A DNA stretch of 10,395 nt from F1-20-MAGs016 sp046086245. GTDB lineage: Bacteria > Planctomycetota > Planctomycetia > Pirellulales > UBA1268. The notes under the pieces were generated by a model. The model did no database searches. It was given only the letters and a program-made list of their open reading frames with translations, and had not been told where the DNA came from. Shown here one piece after another: positions 6,355-10,395 of the stretch. How positions within the stretch are numbered: the first letter of the stretch is position 1; each line of letters begins with the position of its first letter. The position numbers and the translations under genes are program-made. The stretch covers positions 1 through 10,395 of the forward strand of contig JBJSXB010000099.1 in assembly GCA_046086245.1 (NCBI GenBank), read 5' to 3'.

Positions 6355-7593
6355 TCACGTGCCGTCGCAGCGCGGCCACAGCAGGTCGGCCTCGTGGAGG
6401 ACGACGAGCGACTCGGCCCGGGCGGCGAGGCGCTCGACCGCCTCGGGGGTCCGAGCGTTGCCGAAGTCGAGATCCTCGACCAGCGCGTCGTCGAGATCGC
6501 AGAGGAGCACCACGCGCCGTGCGCCCAGCGCGCGGGCGCAGAGGCGCGTGCGCGCGGCATCGGCGATCCATTCGGCGTTGCCGCTGGCGACCGCCTCCTC
6601 GACGAGCGCCCGCACCGCCACCCCGTCGCGCCACCGCGTGAACACCGGGCCCGGCGGCGGGATCGTGCCGACCAGACAGATCGTGGCGTCGGGTCGCGTG
6701 ACGCGCGATGCCGCCGCCACCGCGCGCACCAGGGTCTCGGGCGCCGACGTCTCCGAGAGCGTCGCGACCGCCAGCCGCGCCGGGCTCGTGACCCGCGGCC
6801 GCCATCCGACGGCGTGCGACCGGGCGGCCCGTGCCGCCGCTGCGGGAGTGCCGAAGCAGGCGGCATGGAGCGTGCCGTGCCGCCCCGGCACGAGGCGAAG
6901 CACGGCTCCCACCCCCAATTCCCAGCGCATCCGCTCGACGGTCGAGCGCCACCCGGGCAGCGCCCGTCTTCCCCGCAGCGCCACCGCGCGGGCGCACGCC
7001 GCAACGCAGTCGCTGCGGCCGAAGGCCGGCCAGAGGGCGCCCTGCGGATCGACCGCGCCCAGCGCCGGGTCGTAGCGGTGGGCGCCGACCTCGACGACCA
7101 GGTCGGCGTCGACGAGCGTCCGTGACAGGTGGAGGGGATGGCCGGCCTCGTCGGCGGCGAGATACGACGTTTCCCCGGCACGGTGGCCGTCGAAGGGGGT
7201 CGCGCCGGCAGGGAGTCGCCCTGACGGCGCCCCGACGAGCACGCTCACGTCGGCCCGCTCGACCCCGGACGAACCCAGCGCCGCGGCGAGCGCCGCCACG
7301 ACGGGCTCGGGCTGGGGCAGCGGGCCGGCGAGCGCCACGGCGACCCGATCGCCCGGCACCGCGAAGGCGGGGAGGGGCGGCCCATCCACAGGCGCGGTGA
7401 TCGCGACGGCGACCATCGCCTCCGCCGCCGCCGACTCGACCCCCTCCGGACCGGCGAGTTCCACGGCGCTAACGCCCAGGCCCGGCTCGAGGATGAGCGG
7501 GTCGCGGCGGCCATGACGGACGACGATCGCGGCCACGGTGGCACCTTCCCGGACGGTGCCTCGGAGCCCTCCGCCGGGTGCACCCACCGCCAT
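6355..7593 (-). CDS. LarA/DUF2088-like protein, probably not an active nickel racemase
   Basis: This 412-residue protein resembles the lactate racemase (LarA, DUF2088) fold. Similarity lies in order along the protein: VPGDRVAVALAGPLPQPEPVVAAL (about 79-102), ADVSVLVGAPSGR, the linker HPLHLSRTLVDADLVVEVGA (152-171) and a C-terminal PDATICLVGTIPPPGP. Active LarA carries a nickel-pincer cofactor on Lys184, with His ligands in an HR motif after the second strand and in a pHxxaGfsGGxK segment. Here the first reads GAPSGR, and the second reads HRYDPALGAVDPQGALWPAF with no lysine. The DxxRP substrate motif is also absent. A catalytic role as a racemase is therefore unlikely. The start is uncertain: ATG 7593 is given, but GTG 7536 has a better ribosome-binding site (GGAAGG seven bases upstream) and begins nearer the usual N-terminus. 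The gene converges on the signal peptidase-like gene with an 8-base gap and no visible terminator. Confidence 0.68.
   Translation of the reverse strand: MAVGAPGGGLRGTVREGATVAAIVVRHGRRDPLILEPGLGVSAVELAGPEGVESAAAEAMVAVAITAPVDGPPLPAFAVPGDRVAVALAGPLPQPEPVVAALAAALGSSGVERADVSVLVGAPSGRLPAGATPFDGHRAGETSYLAADEAGHPLHLSRTLVDADLVVEVGAHRYDPALGAVDPQGALWPAFGRSDCVAACARAVALRGRRALPGWRSTVERMRWELGVGAVLRLVPGRHGTLHAACFGTPAAAARAARSHAVGWRPRVTSPARLAVATLSETSAPETLVRAVAAASRVTRPDATICLVGTIPPPGPVFTRWRDGVAVRALVEEAVASGNAEWIADAARTRLCARALGARRVVLLCDLDDALVEDLDFGNARTPEAVERLAARAESLVVLHEADLLWPRCDGT
7544..7549 (-). promoter_or_regulatory. Shine-Dalgarno-like GGAAGG before alternative GTG start (7536) of the LarA-like gene
   Basis: Read on the minus strand, GGAAGG is followed after seven bases by GTG at 7536-7534, in frame with the LarA-like protein. 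The annotated ATG at 7593 has only a GGGTAGG directly abutting it, with no spacer. This site therefore argues for the shorter 393-residue product starting VAAIVVRHG (first residue Met). Confidence 0.4.
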
Positions 7594-7638
7594 CCTACCC
7601 GTGTTGCCAGCGGTGGCGACGGCAGGGCTTCTCCGGGC

Positions 7639-7667
7639 GAAACCACCGTCAGGCCCCTCATGGTTTC
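7639..7667. promoter_or_regulatory. Perfect 7-bp inverted repeat in the divergent intergenic region
   Basis: GAAACCA (7639-7645) and TGGTTTC (7661-7667) are exact reverse complements separated by 15 bases. They lie in the 186 bases (7594-7779) between two divergently read genes, the LarA-like gene and the small secreted protein. The centre-to-centre distance of 22 bases, about two helical turns, suits a dimeric repressor or activator, but this is inference. I saw no convincing sigma-70 type -35/-10 pair in this region, and otherwise see nothing there. Confidence 0.3.
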
Positions 7668-7779
7668 ACCGACCGTCGTCCCTTCGCAGCCGCGATCCTC
7701 GCTCAACTGCACGCCGCCGCCGCGTCGACAAGCCATGAGCCGGGACGACGTTTCCGGTTCCTCCGTCGGAGCGTCCGCC

Positions 7780-8250
7780 ATGCCGATCGTCGCCACGACC
7801 CCTCGCACCGTTCCCGCCCAGGGAGCGATCCGGCACTCGTCGACGGTGGTCGCCGGACTGCTCGTCGGCGTGCTCGTCGCCGCCGGATGGTCGTCGGGCC
7901 GGGCACAGGAGTTCGAGGACGGCATGGAGATGCCGATGGCGCCGTCGGCGGCGTGCGGGTGCCGCGGCGGACAGACGCCCCCCTGGCACGGCAACGTCGC
8001 GGCGGCACCGGGGGGCATGGCCATGGCGCACGCCGGGTGCGGCCCGCGGTGCGGCTCCGGGTACGGTCCCCCCTGCGGCACCATGGGGTCGCCGTGCGGG
8101 GCGTGGTGGAACCGCGGCATGGGCTACTCGTTGCCCCCGTTCTTCCCTCGATTGAGCACGTTTTGCCGCGAGGGCTACCTGCCCACGCCGCCGCCGGTCG
8201 CCCTGCCCCGTTGCCACAACTGCGGCGCGATGATCGACGCCGGTTTCTGA
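7780..8250 (+). CDS. Small exported Cys/Met/Gly/Pro-rich protein, function unknown
   Basis: I do not recognise a family for this 156-residue protein. ATG 7780 was chosen because GGAG lies eight bases upstream and because it leaves a normal export signal: a basic N-region, a hydrophobic core at about 21-36 (STVVAGLLVGVLVAAG) and a possible cleavage site after GRA at 42. In-frame ATGs at 7735 and 7660 lack a ribosome-binding site. The mature part has nine cysteines (59, 61, 87, 91, 99, 106, 129, 145, 148) in CxC, CxxxC and CxxC spacings. It also has methionine clusters (GMEMPMAP, GGMAMAH) and a run GPPCGTMGSPCGAWW. The C-terminus RCHNCGAMIDAGF looks like half of a zinc ribbon. The composition suggests a secreted metal-binding or disulfide-bonded surface protein; that is inference. 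It is divergent from the LarA-like gene and converges on the transporter gene. Confidence 0.65.
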   Translation: MPIVATTPRTVPAQGAIRHSSTVVAGLLVGVLVAAGWSSGRAQEFEDGMEMPMAPSAACGCRGGQTPPWHGNVAAAPGGMAMAHAGCGPRCGSGYGPPCGTMGSPCGAWWNRGMGYSLPPFFPRLSTFCREGYLPTPPPVALPRCHNCGAMIDAGF

Positions 8251-8255
8251 ACCGC

Positions 8256-8280
8256 GGCCGATCGCCTGCGGCGCCTGGCC
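8256..8280. terminator. Hairpin between two convergent stop codons, possible bidirectional terminator
   Basis: GGCCG...CGCC (8256-8266) folds onto GGCG...TGGCC (8270-8280) around a TGC loop. That gives four inner pairs, two mismatches, then five outer pairs including one G-T. It fills most of the 32 bases between the stop of the small secreted protein (8250) and the stop of the transporter (8283). Its position suits a shared terminator, but there is no T-run on either strand. Confidence 0.4.
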
Positions 8281-8282
8281 CG

Positions 8283-9689
8283 TCAGCGCGTCGCGGTGGC
8301 GACGACGAGCATCGCGATCGTCACCACCACCACGCCGATCACGTCGAGGACGGCGCCCGATGCGAGCATCGCGCGGAGGGGAATGCGGCCCGTGCCGTAG
8401 ACGATCGCGTTGCAGGGCGTGCTCACCGGGAGCATGAATCCCAGGCTCGCGGCGAACGTGGCGGCCAAGGCCGTGGCGAGCGGGTCGCCCCCCGCCGACC
8501 GGGCGAGCGTGATCGCCACCGGCACCACCATGTTCACGCTCGCGGTGTTGCTCGTGAACTCGCTGGTGATCACCGCCACCAGCGCCGCCGCTCCCACGAG
8601 CACCCACGCGCCGCTGCCGGGGGGCAGCCAGGCGGTGAGCCCGCGTCCCATGGCGTCGGCGAGGCCGGTCGAGAACGACAGTTTGCCCAACGCCATGCCG
8701 CCGCCGTAGAGCAGAACGATGCCCCAGTCGATACGGCTCGCCTCCGCCCAGGTGAGCGCTCGGCGCCCCGGGCCGCCGGGCAGCACGAACAGGGCGACGG
8801 CGCCGATGAGCGCCGCCACCCCTTCCGGACAGCGCGCCAGCAACCGGCCGACGATCGGCCGGTCGCCGCCGAGCAGCAGCGTGAGCAGGCCGGGCAGCAC
8901 CCACAGGGTCACGGTGAGGGCGAAGGCGATGGCGGTCGATCGCTGCCCCGCCGTCCACGGCCCGAGGCGGCGTCGTTCCTCGGCCACCAGGGCGGCGACC
9001 CCCGGCAGCCGGTCGACCCCCGCGGGAAACATCCGGCCGAGCACGGCGACCGCACAGCCGACGAGCACCACCACCAGCGGCACGCCGATCGCGCACCACC
9101 CGGGGAACGACAACTCGACGCCGAGCGTGTCGCGGATGAACGCCAGGCCGATGATGTTCGGCGGCGTGCCGATCGGCGTGGCGAGCCCGCCGATCGATGC
9201 GGCGAACGCCACGCACAGCAAGAGGCCGGTGGCGAACGCGGGCTCCAACCGGCGGCCGCCGGGATCGGGTTGCCGCGCGGCCGCCTCTTCGATCGCCGCC
9301 AGCATCCCCGCGACGATCGCCACCATCATCGCCGTGGTGGCGGTGTTGGAGATGAAGGCACTGATCAGTGCCGACACGAAGGCGACCGCTCCCAGCACCC
9401 GCCGCGGCGCCTCGCCGACCCACGGAAGCCCGAGCACCGCATAGGCCAGCCGTCGATCGAGGCCGTGGACGCGGATCGCCTCCGCGAGCATGAACGAGCC
9501 GATGAACAGGAACACCACCGGATCGGCGAACGGCTGGAACACCTTCTCCGCGGGTGCCACGCCGGCGACCACGCAGGCCACCGCCCCGAGCAGCGCCGTC
9601 ACCGGCAACGGCAGCGCCTCGGTGATCCAGAGGACGACGACGCCGACGAGGATCACGGCGAGGGCCGTGGCTTCCGGCGAGAGCGTCAT
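8283..9689 (-). CDS. SLC13/DASS family sodium-coupled anion (dicarboxylate-type) transporter
   Basis: This 468-residue inner-membrane protein has many hydrophobic segments in two inverted halves, as in VcINDY and other DASS carriers that import succinate, malate, citrate or sulfate, usually with sodium. Visible marks are WITEALPLPVTALL (21-34), the first SNT motif FISNTATT (112-119), GTPPNIIG (174-181), the second SNT motif FTSNTASV (378-385) and STPCNAIV (423-430). The last of these completes the SLC13 signature ASLGFMLPVSTPCNAIV. The two SNT motifs bind the substrate carboxylates and help form the sodium sites. Both are intact, so it is probably functional; the precise substrate cannot be read from sequence. 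ATG 9689 gives the usual N-terminal length, although no clear ribosome-binding site precedes it. It lies 76 bases downstream of ppdK on the same strand, so cotranscription is possible. Confidence 0.92.
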   Translation of the reverse strand: MTLSPEATALAVILVGVVVLWITEALPLPVTALLGAVACVVAGVAPAEKVFQPFADPVVFLFIGSFMLAEAIRVHGLDRRLAYAVLGLPWVGEAPRRVLGAVAFVSALISAFISNTATTAMMVAIVAGMLAAIEEAAARQPDPGGRRLEPAFATGLLLCVAFAASIGGLATPIGTPPNIIGLAFIRDTLGVELSFPGWCAIGVPLVVVLVGCAVAVLGRMFPAGVDRLPGVAALVAEERRRLGPWTAGQRSTAIAFALTVTLWVLPGLLTLLLGGDRPIVGRLLARCPEGVAALIGAVALFVLPGGPGRRALTWAEASRIDWGIVLLYGGGMALGKLSFSTGLADAMGRGLTAWLPPGSGAWVLVGAAALVAVITSEFTSNTASVNMVVPVAITLARSAGGDPLATALAATFAASLGFMLPVSTPCNAIVYGTGRIPLRAMLASGAVLDVIGVVVVTIAMLVVATATR

Positions 9690-9765
9690 GGCGGGCGGTC
9701 CGTCGGGGGTGGAAGCCGGCCCGCGCCCCGGCGGCCACCGCGCGTCGTCGGGTTCCGGCTGTGCG

Positions 9766-10395
9766 TCAGTAGGTCTTGCCGAGCGCCGCCTGCGCCGCCG
9801 CCAGCCGCGCCACCGGGAGTCGGAACGGCGAGCAGCTCACGTAATCGAGCCCGACGTGGTGGCAGAAGACCACCGAGTGCGGGTCGCCGCCGTGCTCCCC
9901 GCAGATCCCCAGCTTGATGTCGGGGCGCGTCTGCCGCCCCTTCTCGACGGCGATCTTCATCAGTTGGCCCACGCCGGTGGTGTCCAGCGAGGCGAAGGGA
10001 TTGGCCTTCACGATGCCCAATTCGGTGTAGGCGGGGAGGAAGGACGCCGAATCGTCGCTGTTCATGCCGAGGCAGGTCTGCGTGAGATCGTTGGTGCCGA
10101 AGGAGAAGAACTCGGCGTTCTCGGCGATCTCGTCGGCCGTCAGCGCGCCGCGCGGGATCTCGATCATCGTCCCGACCAGGTATTTGATCTTCTGCCCGGT
10201 CTCCTTCATCACCGCCGCCGCGACCCGGTGGACGATCTCCACCTGGTTGTCGAGCTCCTTCCGGAAGCCGACCAGCGGGATCATGATCTCCGGCTTGACC
10301 TTGATGCCGTCCTTCTGCACCTTGGCCGCCGCCTCGAACACCGCCCGGGCCTGCATCTCCGAGATCTCGGGATGGCTGATTCCCAGCCGGCAGCC
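9766..10395 (-). CDS. ppdK: Pyruvate phosphate dikinase, C-terminal part (5' end outside window)
   Basis: These are the last 209 residues of PPDK, which interconverts pyruvate, ATP and phosphate with PEP, AMP and pyrophosphate in the cytoplasm. The frame is open to the window edge, beginning GCRLGISHPEISEMQARAV, so the internal ATG at 10356 is not the start. This is the PEP/pyruvate-binding TIM-barrel domain. It contains GTMIEIPRGAL (metal-binding Glu), FFSFGTNDLTQ, the pair LDTTGVGQL and KGRQTRPDIK, and the catalytic cysteine in GICGEHGGDP. It ends with YVSCSPFRLPVARLAAAQAAL, as in Clostridium symbiosum PPDK. One departure is GMNSDDSASFL, where the family usually has GFSRDDAGKFL. Bacterial PPDKs are about 870-900 residues, so about three quarters of the gene lies beyond the window. 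The SLC13 transporter gene follows on the same strand. Confidence 0.96.
   Translation of the reverse strand, partial: GCRLGISHPEISEMQARAVFEAAAKVQKDGIKVKPEIMIPLVGFRKELDNQVEIVHRVAAAVMKETGQKIKYLVGTMIEIPRGALTADEIAENAEFFSFGTNDLTQTCLGMNSDDSASFLPAYTELGIVKANPFASLDTTGVGQLMKIAVEKGRQTRPDIKLGICGEHGGDPHSVVFCHHVGLDYVSCSPFRLPVARLAAAQAALGKTY

Noticed and set aside
7605..7634. Possible sigma-70 promoter with TTGCCA as -35
   Set aside because: The hexamer 17 bases downstream (GCTTCT) matches a -10 box poorly.
7666..9738. Long minus-strand frame overlapping the transporter and the small secreted protein
   Set aside because: It is a frame-shifted shadow of the SLC13 gene. The 8283-9689 frame has the transmembrane pattern and both SNT motifs.
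9714..9760. AGCCGG...CCGGCT inverted repeat between ppdK and the transporter
   Set aside because: Only six pairs around a 35-base loop in very GC-rich DNA; this is expected by chance.
1..10395. CRISPR arrays, tRNA or rRNA genes, insertion sequences, toxin-antitoxin or defence genes
   Set aside because: I looked for direct repeats with spacers, tRNA-like arms, transposase motifs and small paired genes on both strands and saw none.

Overview
The window is very GC-rich and codes densely on both strands. It looks like a planctomycete (Pirellulales-like) chromosome. The strongest marker is a translationally coupled pair of secreted proteins: a cytochrome c/PA14/DUF1592-DUF1588-DUF1585 protein and a DUF1552 protein, families that are strongly expanded in Planctomycetes. 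The taxonomic call is inferred from these families and from the base composition. No rRNA or tRNA gene, transposase, phage gene or CRISPR array was seen.

Layout. Bases 1-802 (+) hold the 3' end of a type III glutamine synthetase gene. It is followed after about 20 bases by rsmG (823-1512, +), the 16S rRNA m7G methyltransferase. A strong hairpin (1542-1578) separates these from a tight three-gene block on the + strand. This block is the DUF1592-type cytochrome protein (1608-3992), the Tat-exported DUF1552 protein (3989-5341, ATGA overlap) and a divergent signal peptidase I-like protein (5345-6346, 3-base gap). Facing it, 8 bases away, is a LarA/DUF2088-like protein on the - strand (6355-7593). 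It lacks the residues expected of an active nickel-pincer lactate racemase. A 186-base divergent intergenic region with a perfect 7-bp inverted repeat leads to a small exported Cys/Met/Pro/Gly-rich protein of unknown function (7780-8250, +). That gene converges on a SLC13/DASS anion transporter (8283-9689, -), with a hairpin between the two stop codons. The window closes with the 3' end of ppdK, pyruvate phosphate dikinase (9766-10395, -).

How the genes fit together. Glutamine synthetase, RsmG and PPDK are housekeeping genes (ammonia assimilation, ribosome modification, pyruvate/PEP interconversion). The dicarboxylate-type transporter lies downstream of ppdK on the same strand and could feed the same C3/C4 carbon node, but that link is inference. 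The most distinctive unit is the DUF1592-DUF1552-signal peptidase block: two probably exported proteins of unknown activity, apparently co-translated with a membrane peptidase of the kind that processes exported proteins. The peptidase has the catalytic Ser and Lys motifs. Its last conserved motif is altered, and it carries a long insert containing a degenerate 8-residue tandem repeat. This is the best candidate here for an undescribed functional unit.
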